Position numbers and translations under genes: made by a program. From Desulfobacteraceae bacterium (GTDB taxonomy: Bacteria; Desulfobacterota; Desulfobacteria; Desulfobacterales; JAABSP01), in assembly GCA_011390035.1 (NCBI GenBank), contig JAABTE010000020.1:1-16282 (forward strand): a DNA stretch of 16,282 bases, in the 5' to 3' direction. This document shows, one piece after another, positions 1 to 6,775 of the stretch (the stretch's first letter is position 1; each line of letters begins with the position of its first letter). The notes below the pieces were generated by a model. The model searched no databases and was not told where the DNA came from. It worked only from the letters and a program-made list of their open reading frames with translations.

Positions 1-594
1 GGTCAGGCCGGTGGCCGAGGCGTAGGTTTCCAGGCAGCCGCGCTTGCCGCAGCCGCACCTGCGGCCGCCGGGGATGGCGGTGACGTGGCCCATCTCCCCG
101 GCAAAGCCGTCATGGCCGCACACCAGCTCGCCGTTCACCACAAAGCCGCTGCCCAGGCCGGTTCCCAGGGTGATGAGGATGAAGTTTTTCATCCCGCCGG
201 CCGCGCCGAAGCGCATTTCGCCGATGGCCGTGGCGTTGGCGTCGTTGGTGACGGCCACCGGCGCGTCGATGCGGGACTGGATGATGGTCTTCACATCAAC
301 CGTGCCCCAGCTCAGGTTTGGGGGCGTTTCGATTTTGCCGGTGTAAAAGTTGGCATTGGGCGCCCCCACCCCCACCCCCCGGATGGAGACCGGATCGGAC
401 AGCGCCTTCCGCATGGCCATGAGCCGCTCGCAAAGCCGCTCGAAAAAGGCTTCCGCCGGCTTGTCGGCATGGGTGGGCATAGTGTCCGAAGCCATGACTT
501 GGCCGGCCGGATCCACGATGCCGAACTTGGATTCCGTGCCGCCGATATCGATGCCGATGAAGGCGTCGGAGGGGGTCTTTTCCGGATCACTCAT
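1..594 (-). CDS. ROK-family sugar kinase (glucokinase-like), C-terminus cut by window edge
   Basis: The first 198 residues are present and the frame stays open to the window edge. ROK proteins phosphorylate glucose or related sugars with ATP in the cytoplasm; some are repressors, but this one has no N-terminal helix-turn-helix and begins directly with the kinase fold. Seen: phosphate-binding DIGGT at residues 16-20, GVGVGAP at 73-79, TNDAN at 116-120 with D118 as the expected catalytic base, LGTGLGSG at 143-150, and the ROK zinc signature with H170 and the CGCGKRGCLE block, whose C180, C182 and C187 are the family's metal ligands. The ATG overlaps the stop of the upstream glycosidase as ATGA (591-594), so the two are almost certainly co-translated. 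This fits a kinase that takes the glucose released by that enzyme, but the sugar specificity is inferred. Confidence 0.93.
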   Translation of the reverse strand, partial: MSDPEKTPSDAFIGIDIGGTESKFGIVDPAGQVMASDTMPTHADKPAEAFFERLCERLMAMRKALSDPVSIRGVGVGAPNANFYTGKIETPPNLSWGTVDVKTIIQSRIDAPVAVTNDANATAIGEMRFGAAGGMKNFILITLGTGLGSGFVVNGELVCGHDGFAGEMGHVTAIPGGRRCGCGKRGCLETYASATGLT

Positions 595-2948
595 GGATGG
601 GAATCCTCCATTTGTTCCAGTTGATGGATGGCATGGGGCTCGGGGGAGGCCACGCGGAGGGGCGCTGAGCCCGGCACCCGGAATTCGATGGGCGGCGGCG
701 GAGTCCGCCAGTCGGCCAGCACCTCCGCGCGCAGGGTCCGGCCGTTGCCGGGGGCCGGCGTCAGGCGCAGGTCCACGGCGCCGTAAGGGGTGGGCGTGGG
801 GCCGAAGCCGATGGTCCGGCCGGGTTCCAGCCACTCAGGGAAGACGCCGGAGCCGAGGATCAGGCCATCGTCCTCCTCCCGGATGAACAGGTTTCGCATC
901 ATCATCACCCACTCGGCCGCGGCCCAGCCGTGGTGGCCGTCGCCCATGCAGCCGCCGCCGGTTAGCGGGTGGATCGCCTCCGGCCACTGGCCGGTGGGGG
1001 ATGCCATGCCCAGGGCGGCGCGGATCGGGGCGCGATAGCGGGGATCGCCGGCCCGCAGCAGGGTCTGGGCGATGTCCAGGGTCAGGTAGATGTTGATACC
1101 CGAATGGATCATGTCCTGGAAAAAGCCGCCCCTCCGGAAGCAGACCGCCATCAGAAAGTCCACAGTTTTCATGATGCCGGCGTGGCCGGGGGGGGTGAGC
1201 CGCAGGGGGTAGTCGGCCACCAGCGAGCCGATGGCGCCGGCGTCCATGCGGCGGGCCGGGGCGGCGGGAATGGCGCCGCCGGTTCGGCTTTCCGGAATCC
1301 GGGCGATGCTCCGGAAGATGGCCCGCTCGAAATTCAGGGCCGCCTTTTCGATCTTCAGGCCCACCGCCTCGGAATGGCCCCGGGCCACGATGCCGGCCGC
1401 AGCATGCAGGCCGGCCGCCCCCCAGAAGTCGTCCCAATAGTAATAATCATTCGGCCCCAGGTGCTCGGCGGAAAAGCCGGGGGGGAATAGGCCGGCGTGG
1501 GGAGCCCTGTCGTCGTCGGGCAGGCGCTTGTTTTCGATCCAGTCCACGCCGTTCAGGATCGCCCTCATCCACCGGCTGTCCGGTCGGCGGCCGGTGAGCT
1601 GCAAATACCGGTCCATTATCCAGAGGGTCTGGCCGTTGGAGTCCCATTCGCCCTCCTGGGACTGAAAATAGCCCGAGCGCTTCTGCCGGTCCGGAAAAAC
1701 GGACAGGATGCGGCCGGCCCGATCCGTGAGGCCGGCGGCCATGATGGCGTTGAGCATCAGGGCCGCGTCCCGGAACCAGAACCGGCGGTAGGTGTAAGGC
1801 CCCGGCACCACGTCCTGGGCGGACAAAAGGATCAGGGTGCGCAGGGCCGCGTCGTACTGGAACCGGAAGGCGGGGTCCGGCACCCGCAGCGTTGCGGTTC
1901 CGCTCAGGGTGCCGGACCAGCTCTTTTCCGCCGGCGGGGGTTTGGGAAACTCCGGCCGCACCTCTTCCTTCAGGGGCACCCGCAGCGTCACGGTCGTTTC
2001 GCCGTTTGCAGACAGGGGGTAAAGGGCGGCGCTGGTGGCCATGCCCACCCGGCAGGCGATGGAGTTACGCGGTTCCTGGGCGTCGCTTGCGAGGCGATGC
2101 ACCACATCGCCCAGGTCGTAATTGGAAAAGTGGACCCGCTCCGGCGCCGGGTCCAGGTGGATGGGCACGGTGTCGTCCACCCGCCAGATGGCCGCCGAAG
2201 GCTCCCAGGCGATGGATTCGATGAACTGAATGCCCTCCGGGTTATAGGGCCGCAGGGCCAGGGCGAGGTATCCGCCCCGGCCTTCGTCCTGTTCGCCGTC
2301 CGGATGCTCGCCTGGGCTTTCGGCCCCGGCTTGCGCCGCATTGGCTTGCGCCGCATTGGCCCGCACCGTATGGATCAGGTGCGGGTGTCCGTCGATCAGC
2401 TCCACCCGGCACCGGCCGATGATTTCCCGGCCTTCGCTTTCGCACCGGGTTTCCACGGCCATGGTGTCTCCCATTTCAAGGCTCTGGCGCGCCTGGGCGA
2501 GGCGGGAAGGGAAAAGGTCGGGACCCCCGCCGCCGGTGATCCATGTGTCGATGGACCACCCGTCGAAAAGCGGCGTCACCAGCCCCCGGGGGTCCACAAT
2601 GGGATAGACCTGGAGGGTGGGCAGACCCACCGCCGTCCAGTTGCGGTGGGTCAGGTTCACATGGGAAAAGGTGAAGGCCCGTGGGATGAAGGAGACATCG
2701 TCGGGGTTGAACTGGCGCTCCACCCAGAAGGGCCAGATCCAGTCCAGATTGTGCTGGATCGCCTTGGTGTTGATCAGGCCCCGGGCGTGAAATTCGATGC
2801 CCGCCCGCAAAAGCTCAATGGGCTCCTGGATCTCCGACGGCTGGGAAAAGCGGCGCAGGCGGGCCAGAAAGGCCACCGGATCAATGACCCCATAGGCGCG
2901 GGCGGTTCGCTTGAGCAGAAATTTCCATGGTATCCACTGTTTCAACAT
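591..2948 (-). CDS. Large GH15-like / debranching-like (alpha/alpha)6 glycosidase
   Basis: The product has 785 residues and no signal peptide, so it is probably cytoplasmic. The C-terminal half carries the aromatic- and acid-rich pattern of six-hairpin glycosidases: FWFRDAALML around residue 390, WDSNGQTLWIMDRYLQLTGR around 435-455, YYYWDDFWGAAGLHAA around 505-520, and a late GCMGDGHHGWAAAEW stretch, followed by a small beta-rich tail. The N-terminal half looks like a beta-sandwich. GH15 and glycogen-debranching relatives use this layout to hydrolyse alpha-glucans; that activity is inferred and the catalytic acids were not assigned. An exact 15-bp tandem duplication (2331-2360) adds ANAAQ twice in a linker. 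The ATG at 2948 has only a distant GGAG upstream. It lies downstream of a receiver-domain gene and overlaps the ROK kinase gene by four bases. A family search could move it to another clan GH-L or GH-G member. Confidence 0.78.
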   Translation of the reverse strand: MLKQWIPWKFLLKRTARAYGVIDPVAFLARLRRFSQPSEIQEPIELLRAGIEFHARGLINTKAIQHNLDWIWPFWVERQFNPDDVSFIPRAFTFSHVNLTHRNWTAVGLPTLQVYPIVDPRGLVTPLFDGWSIDTWITGGGGPDLFPSRLAQARQSLEMGDTMAVETRCESEGREIIGRCRVELIDGHPHLIHTVRANAAQANAAQAGAESPGEHPDGEQDEGRGGYLALALRPYNPEGIQFIESIAWEPSAAIWRVDDTVPIHLDPAPERVHFSNYDLGDVVHRLASDAQEPRNSIACRVGMATSAALYPLSANGETTVTLRVPLKEEVRPEFPKPPPAEKSWSGTLSGTATLRVPDPAFRFQYDAALRTLILLSAQDVVPGPYTYRRFWFRDAALMLNAIMAAGLTDRAGRILSVFPDRQKRSGYFQSQEGEWDSNGQTLWIMDRYLQLTGRRPDSRWMRAILNGVDWIENKRLPDDDRAPHAGLFPPGFSAEHLGPNDYYYWDDFWGAAGLHAAAGIVARGHSEAVGLKIEKAALNFERAIFRSIARIPESRTGGAIPAAPARRMDAGAIGSLVADYPLRLTPPGHAGIMKTVDFLMAVCFRRGGFFQDMIHSGINIYLTLDIAQTLLRAGDPRYRAPIRAALGMASPTGQWPEAIHPLTGGGCMGDGHHGWAAAEWVMMMRNLFIREEDDGLILGSGVFPEWLEPGRTIGFGPTPTPYGAVDLRLTPAPGNGRTLRAEVLADWRTPPPPIEFRVPGSAPLRVASPEPHAIHQLEQMEDSHP

Positions 2949-2971
2949 GGGTTGTCACGCGCTCCAATCGG

Positions 2972-3111
2972 TCATCCGTCCGTGTCGATGGAAGGCTCCC
3001 GCGCCCGGATGACGTTGGCGTGAGGGAGCCGATCGCCGGGGTTCTTCCTGGATACCCTCATTGTACAGCGTCCGCCGCGCCTTGTCCAGCCGGGTTTCGC
3101 CGTCCTTTCAT
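2972..3111 (-). pseudogene. Frame-broken small ORF between the receiver gene and the glycosidase
   Basis: An ATG at 3111 follows the receiver gene's TAG with only two bases between, the spacing of a coupled operon gene. Read straight, the frame soon loses coding character. If the AAA run at 3106-3108 and the GGGG run at 3038-3041 are each shortened by one base, a single 45-codon frame runs to the TGA at 2972. Its charged, protein-like sequence starts MKDGETRLDKARR and ends VIRAREPSIDTDG. Both breaks therefore fall in homopolymers, which suits either recent decay or assembly error. I do not recognise a family. It could also be non-coding spacer that resembles coding by chance, so confidence is low. 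Confidence 0.3.
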
Positions 3112-3113
3112 GG

Positions 3114-3506
3114 CTATGCGGTGTTGTGAGGGGATGTCTCCTTATCCAGCTTGAACCGCTCCCGGACGAGGTCCAGAATGGTTTCAACGGACGTGTCTCC
3201 CTTCGGCAGAAACCGGTTCGCGCCCACATCGAAGGCGGCATTCCGGTATTCCGGGGTGTCGTAACTGGTGTGCATCACCACGAAGGTATCCGGATTGCGC
3301 TCCTTGATCCGCCGGGTAATGGCCAGCCCGTTTTCGCCGGGCAGGTTGATATCGACGAAGATCATTTCCGGCGCGTCCGCTATCACCCTCTCCATGGCCT
3401 TTTCCCCGGTTGTGGCCCCTTCCACCCGCAACGACGGAAACTGCGCGGTCAGGATATCCCGCATGGTCCGAAGCAACGGAACATTGTCTTCTATTATCAG
3501 TATCAT
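3114..3506 (-). CDS. Stand-alone receiver-domain response regulator
   Basis: The 130 residues are essentially one CheY-like receiver domain and nothing else. All conserved positions are present: acidic pair E6/D7, phospho-acceptor D52 in MIFVDINLPG, switch T80 and K102 in FLPKG. Single-domain regulators work by protein contact or phospho-relay rather than by binding DNA. The cognate kinase and target are not in the window. The gene is divergent from a LuxR-type regulator across a 205-bp spacer and is the first gene of the minus-strand set leading to the glycosidase and ROK kinase. A weak AAGGGG lies 13 bases upstream of the ATG. The partner and signal are unknown. Confidence 0.92.
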   Translation of the reverse strand: MILIIEDNVPLLRTMRDILTAQFPSLRVEGATTGEKAMERVIADAPEMIFVDINLPGENGLAITRRIKERNPDTFVVMHTSYDTPEYRNAAFDVGANRFLPKGDTSVETILDLVRERFKLDKETSPHNTA

Positions 3507-3560
3507 ATTGATTCAATACCCCTTTTTAAGCATTGGGGGCGCCCTTAATGCTGGAAACAC

Positions 3561-3589
3561 TTTACTACGATCTCCTATCGTGATATATA
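3561..3589 (+). promoter_or_regulatory. Candidate promoter with dyad in its spacer, upstream of the LuxR-type regulator
   Basis: TTTACT (3561-3566), a 17-bp spacer and TATATA (3584-3589) form a modest sigma70-like match. The spacer contains a perfect inverted repeat, ACGAT-CTCCT-ATCGT (3567-3581), where a regulator could block polymerase. The leader to the ATG at 3712 would be roughly 115 nt. The -35 match is weak, so this is a candidate only. Confidence 0.35.
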
Positions 3590-3648
3590 AGACTAACAAT
3601 GTATTCCATCGGTCGTCGTACCTTATATGACCGGATCATTCGAAGCGG

Positions 3649-3688
3649 CCGCATGGGAATGCGGATATATCGAAGTGCTGGTTCGATA
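3649..3688. promoter_or_regulatory. Two adjacent perfect inverted repeats before the LuxR-type regulator
   Basis: The first is CCGCAT-GGGA-ATGCGG (3649-3664). The second is TATCGAA-GTGCTGG-TTCGATA (3668-3688), with 7-bp arms around a 7-base centre. They end 23 bases before the ATG at 3712. They could be operator half-sites for autoregulation or consecutive hairpins in the leader RNA near the ribosome site. The dyads are directly visible; the function is inferred. Confidence 0.5.
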
Positions 3689-3711
3689 ACAATGGAACAG
3701 AGGCGGGAAGC

Positions 3712-4368
3712 ATGAATGAGAAGAAAAGGGTTGTCCTTGCCGAGGATCACACGATTTTGCGGGAAGGCTTGCGGTCGTTGTTGACCATGGACGACCAGTT
3801 CGAGGTGGTGGGAGAGGCCGACAATGGCCTGTCGGCCATCCGATGCGTGGCCAACGAAGCGCCGGACCTGATCCTGCTGGACCTTGCCATGCCAAAGATG
3901 AACGGCATCGCCGCCATCAAGGAGATCAAGCGCCAGTCTCCGGACACGAAGATCCTCGCGCTGACCATCCACAAGTCGGAGGAGTACATCCTCGAAGCGT
4001 TCAAGTCCGGCGCCGACGGCTATTGCCTGAAAGACTCCACGCACGAGGAGCTGCTCATGGCCATCAAGAGCGTGCTGGGGGGCAAGATGTACCTGAGCCC
4101 CTCAATCTCCGAAAAGGTGCTGGTGGGCTATCTGGAGGGCAAAAAGACCCTCAAGACCGACACCTCCTGGGATACCCTGACCCAGCGGGAAAAGGAGATC
4201 CTCAAGCTGATCGGCGAGGGCTACAAGAACAAGGAGATCTCCGACTACCTGTGCATCAGCGTCAAGACGGTGGAAAAGCACCGGGCCAACCTGATGAAGA
4301 AGCTTGACCTGCACAATGTCTCCGCTCTGACGGCCTACTCCATAGAAAAGGGGCTGGTCAGCCATTGA
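3712..4368 (+). CDS. NarL/FixJ-family response regulator (receiver plus LuxR HTH)
   Basis: The product is 218 residues, the usual size of the family. The N-terminal receiver domain has the E11/D12 acidic pair, phospho-acceptor D57 in LILLDLAMPKMNG, T85 and K107 (GYCLKD). A linker at about 125-148 leads to a LuxR-type DNA-binding domain at about 149-215, with LTQREKEILKLIGEG, the NKEIS turn and the recognition stretch SVKTVEKHRANLMKKL. It should activate or repress transcription when phosphorylated by a sensor kinase that is not in this window. The target genes are unknown; its own dyad-rich upstream region and the divergent receiver gene are plausible candidates. Just upstream is GAGGCGGGAAGC, a weak ribosome site. 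I see no classical terminator directly after it. Confidence 0.95.
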   Translation: MNEKKRVVLAEDHTILREGLRSLLTMDDQFEVVGEADNGLSAIRCVANEAPDLILLDLAMPKMNGIAAIKEIKRQSPDTKILALTIHKSEEYILEAFKSGADGYCLKDSTHEELLMAIKSVLGGKMYLSPSISEKVLVGYLEGKKTLKTDTSWDTLTQREKEILKLIGEGYKNKEISDYLCISVKTVEKHRANLMKKLDLHNVSALTAYSIEKGLVSH

Positions 4369-4474
4369 TCTGCCCGAGGGTCGCGGCATGAAAAAAGGCT
4401 TACCGGCAAGACGACGGGCCTCTGAACAGGAAGGCAGAGACCCTTGAAACGGAATGACATCGCGTGAGACTTAA

Positions 4475-4480
4475 AAGGAG
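4475..4480 (+). promoter_or_regulatory. Ribosome binding site deciding the start of the small exported protein
   Basis: AAGGAG lies seven bases before the ATG at 4488. This favours that ATG over an in-frame GTG at 4464, which would spoil the N-terminal signal peptide by adding eight residues. Confidence 0.75.
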
Positions 4481-4487
4481 ATCAAGC

Positions 4488-4835
4488 ATGAATCGCGGAA
4501 CTCTGGCGAAACTGTCCTTCATGATCATTGCCTGCCTTATCCTCAATGGCGCGGCGGCGGTGGGCATCGCGGCGGCAGAGGAATACACCTTTGGCGTCCA
4601 CAACACTACCGGAACGCACATCAAGAAGATCCTGGTGTCGGAGAACAACAAGGATTGGGGGGAGTTCGACATCGGCGCCGGCATCAAGGCGGGCGAAACC
4701 GTCACCCTGGTGTGGGACGAGAGTACCAACAGCGAGAGCTGTCATCAGAACATCAAGGCGGTCTTTGCCGACGGCAGCGAAACGGAATCCACCAAGTTCG
4801 ACTTTTGCGAGGAGGATCTTGTTTTGGAGTTCTAG
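4488..4835 (+). CDS. Small exported two-cysteine protein of unknown function
   Basis: The 115-residue product starts with a signal peptide (hydrophobic about 8-28, likely cleavage after AAA at 28-30). The mature part of about 85 residues reads as a compact beta domain: FGVHNTTGTHIKKILVS, KDWGEFDIG, a Gly-Glu-Thr turn, then NIKAVFADGSE. C85 and C107 are placed to make one disulfide in the periplasm. The pattern (N-x-TG-x2-I, then DWG, a central C, an F-x-DG motif and a final C-E) resembles small periplasmic proteins that databases sometimes mislabel 'argininosuccinate lyase'. That resemblance is from memory. It clearly is not an enzyme of that kind at this size. The gene stands alone between the regulator and a strong terminator. 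Its role is unknown. Confidence 0.85.
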   Translation: MNRGTLAKLSFMIIACLILNGAAAVGIAAAEEYTFGVHNTTGTHIKKILVSENNKDWGEFDIGAGIKAGETVTLVWDESTNSESCHQNIKAVFADGSETESTKFDFCEEDLVLEF

Positions 4836-4850
4836 CCCGTAAATCCATAT

Positions 4851-4886
4851 AAAAACGCCGCCAGTCAGATGATCCGAATGGTGGCG
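4851..4886 (-). terminator. Terminator of the WrbA-like gene (minus strand)
   Basis: Read leftward, an 8-bp stem (4879-4886 with 4856-4863, one mismatch on this strand) is followed by five T residues from the A run at 4851-4855. It lies about 85 bases beyond the stop of the minus-strand WrbA-like gene. Confidence 0.55.
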
Positions 4887-4902
4887 TCGGGCTCGTTATC
4901 CG

Positions 4903-4932
4903 GGGCCGGCGAATTCGCCGGCCTCGTTTTTA
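4903..4932 (+). terminator. Rho-independent terminator after the small exported protein
   Basis: A perfect GGCCGGCG / CGCCGGCC stem (4904-4911 with 4916-4923) encloses an AATT loop and is followed by TCGTTTTTA. It ends rightward transcription before the convergent WrbA-like gene. Confidence 0.8.
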
Positions 4933-4971
4933 TCTCTTTTGCCCCTGGCTTGCGATCGGATAAGGCCACGG

Positions 4972-5586
4972 CTATCCCCTGAGTTTTAGCGCCAGCTCCG
5001 CCACGCGCCGTCCCAGGCTTCGGGCGATGGCAAGATCTTCTTGCGTCGGCTGAAGCGCGCCGTCCGGGCCCGACATAGTGGTGGCCCCGTATGGCGTGCC
5101 GCCGCGCGCCTCGGTGTGGAGCATCTCCGGGACGGAATAAGGCACGCCGGACAGGATCATGCCCAGGTGCAGCAGGGGAATCATCATGCTGATGAGTGTG
5201 GTCTCCTGGCCGCCGTGGGTGGTGGCCGTGGAGGTGAACACGCCGGCGGGCTTGCCCTCCAGGGCGCCCTTTTGCCACAGGGACGCCGTGGAATCGAAAA
5301 GCTGCTTCATCTGGGCGGTCATGTTGCCATACCGGGTGGGGGTGCCGAAGAGGATGCCGTCGGCCTCGCTCAGGTCGTCCAGCGAGCAGACGGGCGTTTC
5401 CTTCTGCTCCTCCCGGATCCGGCGGGCCACCTCGTCGTTGTCGATGATTTTGTTGACCGCGTCGAATTCCGCCACTCGCCGCAGGACCGGGGAGACGCCA
5501 TCCACCGAGCCGACGCCTTCGAGAACGGCCTCTGCCATCCGCAGCGTATGGCCATGCATTGTGTAATATACCGTCAGCACTTTCAT
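4972..5586 (-). CDS. wrbA: WrbA-type NAD(P)H:quinone oxidoreductase (flavodoxin-like)
   Basis: The product is 204 residues, the normal WrbA length. WrbA proteins bind FMN, form tetramers and reduce quinones by two electrons, avoiding semiquinone radicals under oxidative or metal stress. Seen: the FMN phosphate loop near YYTMHGHT (7-14), the WrbA signature GTPTRYGNMTAQMKQLFD (81-98) with ASLWQKGALEGKP (101-113), the second flavin loop FTSTATTHGGQETT (117-130), and the GGTPYGATT turn (162-170) before the C-terminal helix. A GAGAGG ribosome site lies just before the ATG. The gene is convergent with the small exported protein gene and downstream, on the same strand, of the Gly/Met-rich protein gene with a 133-bp gap. 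No clear promoter of its own was seen. The symbol rests on motif match; other type IV flavodoxin reductases are close relatives. Confidence 0.93.
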   Translation of the reverse strand: MKVLTVYYTMHGHTLRMAEAVLEGVGSVDGVSPVLRRVAEFDAVNKIIDNDEVARRIREEQKETPVCSLDDLSEADGILFGTPTRYGNMTAQMKQLFDSTASLWQKGALEGKPAGVFTSTATTHGGQETTLISMMIPLLHLGMILSGVPYSVPEMLHTEARGGTPYGATTMSGPDGALQPTQEDLAIARSLGRRVAELALKLRG

Positions 5587-5719
5587 ATTGCCCTCTCTTC
5601 CGTGCGCCCCTTTTTAGTTTGTCCCGTTCCGCGTGCCCGCCGCCGAAATCTGGCCGGCGGGACGCATGTTTTTCACTTCGGTTCAGATTTCACCTTGGTT
5701 CAGAGACGGTGTCGTCCGA

Positions 5720-6358
5720 TCAATAGACGGACCGAAACCAGCCGGACTGCTTGTTTACCTGAATCTCGTCCACCAGGGATCCTTCCTTGGTGAGGATGCG
5801 GGCCTCATAGTGATTGTCCTTCTCGGTGATCTCGCCCACCTTCAGGTTCGGATTGCGGCGATTGCGCAGGTAGTTTTCCAGCAGCAGGCGGGTCTGATCC
5901 TTTGAGAGCGGCTCAGTGCGCTGATTCGGGTTCAGGTTGCCTTCGTCGCCATAGCGCTGGCCGTAGTAGCCCCGGCCATGCATATTGTAGCCGCCTTGAT
6001 AGCCCTGGCCCATGCCCATGCCGCGGGGGCCGCGGCCCCAGCTCTGGCCCATGCCCTGGTCCTGGCCCATCATACCTTGGCCCATGCCCTGGCCCATCAT
6101 GCCCGGGCCCATGCCGCGACCCCCCATGGAGCCTTGATATCCGCCCTGGCCGACCTGATCGTCCTGGCCGCACCATGGGCAGGTCCAGCCGCTGGACCTG
6201 CTCTCGTCGCCCTGTTCGGATTGGTCATACGGAAACCCGGGTCCCCGGGGAGAATCCCCCACCTTAACACCTGTTTGGGTATCCTGGGCCATGACCATGC
6301 CCGATGCGCCAAGGCAGATCAGCGCCGCCGCCATCAAAAAAATGAGTGCCTTTTTCAT
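5720..6358 (-). CDS. Exported Gly/Met/Gln-rich protein with CPWC motif and PepSY-like C-terminus
   Basis: The 212-residue product begins with a signal peptide (1-24, cleavage after VMA). Then come a short acidic stretch, a single CPWC at 60-63, and a low-complexity zone (about 67-135) of GMGQGMMGQ-type repeats rich in Met, Gly and Gln, ending in Gly/Tyr/Arg. The final part (about 150-212) has the helix-then-strand pattern of a PepSY-like domain: LSKDQTRLLLENYLR, LKVGEITEKDNHYEARILT, VDEIQVNKQSGW. Met clusters can hold Cu(I) and a Cys pair can bind metal or be redox active, so copper buffering in the periplasm is a fair inference given CopA next door, but no family of known function was recognised. 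AGGAG lies a few bases before the ATG. The repeats have slipped at DNA level (5995-6130), so length may vary between strains. Confidence 0.87.
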   Translation of the reverse strand: MKKALIFLMAAALICLGASGMVMAQDTQTGVKVGDSPRGPGFPYDQSEQGDESRSSGWTCPWCGQDDQVGQGGYQGSMGGRGMGPGMMGQGMGQGMMGQDQGMGQSWGRGPRGMGMGQGYQGGYNMHGRGYYGQRYGDEGNLNPNQRTEPLSKDQTRLLLENYLRNRRNPNLKVGEITEKDNHYEARILTKEGSLVDEIQVNKQSGWFRSVY

Positions 6359-6432
6359 GTCTTTTCTCCTTTTGTTGGTGATTGGGATGCATTAACAAGC
6401 CGTTGGTCCGATTTTTTCTATTGAGAAGTTTC

Positions 6433-6477
6433 GCCTCCTTTCATTTCGCCTCCCTCCATTTAGCCTCCGGCGGATGT
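6433..6477. repeat. Three 15-bp units with GCCTCC cores (GGAGGC on the minus strand)
   Basis: GCCTCC begins at 6433, 6448 and 6463, exactly 15 bases apart. The first two units share further bases; the third diverges after the core. On the minus strand each core is a Shine-Dalgarno-like GGAGGC, and the first two read are followed by AAATG. The minus strand also reads MEGGEMKGGETSQ and stop (6459 to 6418). Confidence 0.6.
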
Positions 6478-6697
6478 CGCCGGCGCGGCGGTCGCCTCTT
6501 CCGCTTCCGCATTTTTATCTTTTTCCCCTTTGATTTTTAAGCGTTTCGCTTTTTAAGATGAAGCGCCGGCGCAAGCAACTTCACCTCTCACTGTATCCAT
6601 GCCACAGGTTCGCGTAAATCGGGTGTTGGCCCTATTTTCCGTTCCGATCCGGTTTAGATGGGATGCTGCCGGCAACGGCGCGGCCGAAAACCGGGCT

Positions 6698-6726
6698 TTG
6701 AAAAAAGTCAATCCCGGCGCTATAAT
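6698..6726 (+). promoter_or_regulatory. Sigma70-like promoter of copA
   Basis: TTGAAA (6698-6703), exactly 17 bases, and a perfect TATAAT (6721-6726) sit 49 bases before the copA ATG. A CCGGG/CCCGG inverted repeat (6691-6695, 6713-6717) flanks the -35 box and could mark a repressor site. The 17-bp spacer is unlike the 19-bp spacer of CueR/MerR-activated promoters, so constitutive or repressor control is more likely. Confidence 0.7.
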
Positions 6727-6775
6727 TAAGAAAGCGCGATGACGATCATCGGCATTCAACAAAAGGAGGCGCCCC

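Larger units (their letters stand above)
6359..6775. other. 417-bp divergent intergenic region between the Met-rich protein and CopA
   Basis: It holds no convincing complete gene. Next to the minus-strand gene is its AGGAG ribosome site. From 6433 to about 6477 there is a 15-bp periodic repeat. From 6460 to 6552 the minus strand reads as protein-like but start-less sequence. The right end carries the CopA promoter and ribosome site. An open minus-strand frame at 6553-6777 has no protein-like character and no ribosome site. Confidence 0.7.

Noticed and set aside
1497..3023. A 508-codon plus-strand frame opposite the glycosidase
   Set aside because: It is antisense to a recognisable enzyme and has Arg/Gly/His/Pro-rich sequence without any motif or ribosome site.
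5620..5665. GC-rich hairpin between the Met-rich gene and the wrbA-like gene as a terminator
   Set aside because: A 7-bp CCCGCCG/CGGCGGG stem exists but has no T-run after it on the minus strand.
6691..6726. copA promoter considered as a CueR/MerR-type site
   Set aside because: The -35/-10 spacing is 17, not the 19-20 of that class, and no matching long dyad is centred in the spacer.
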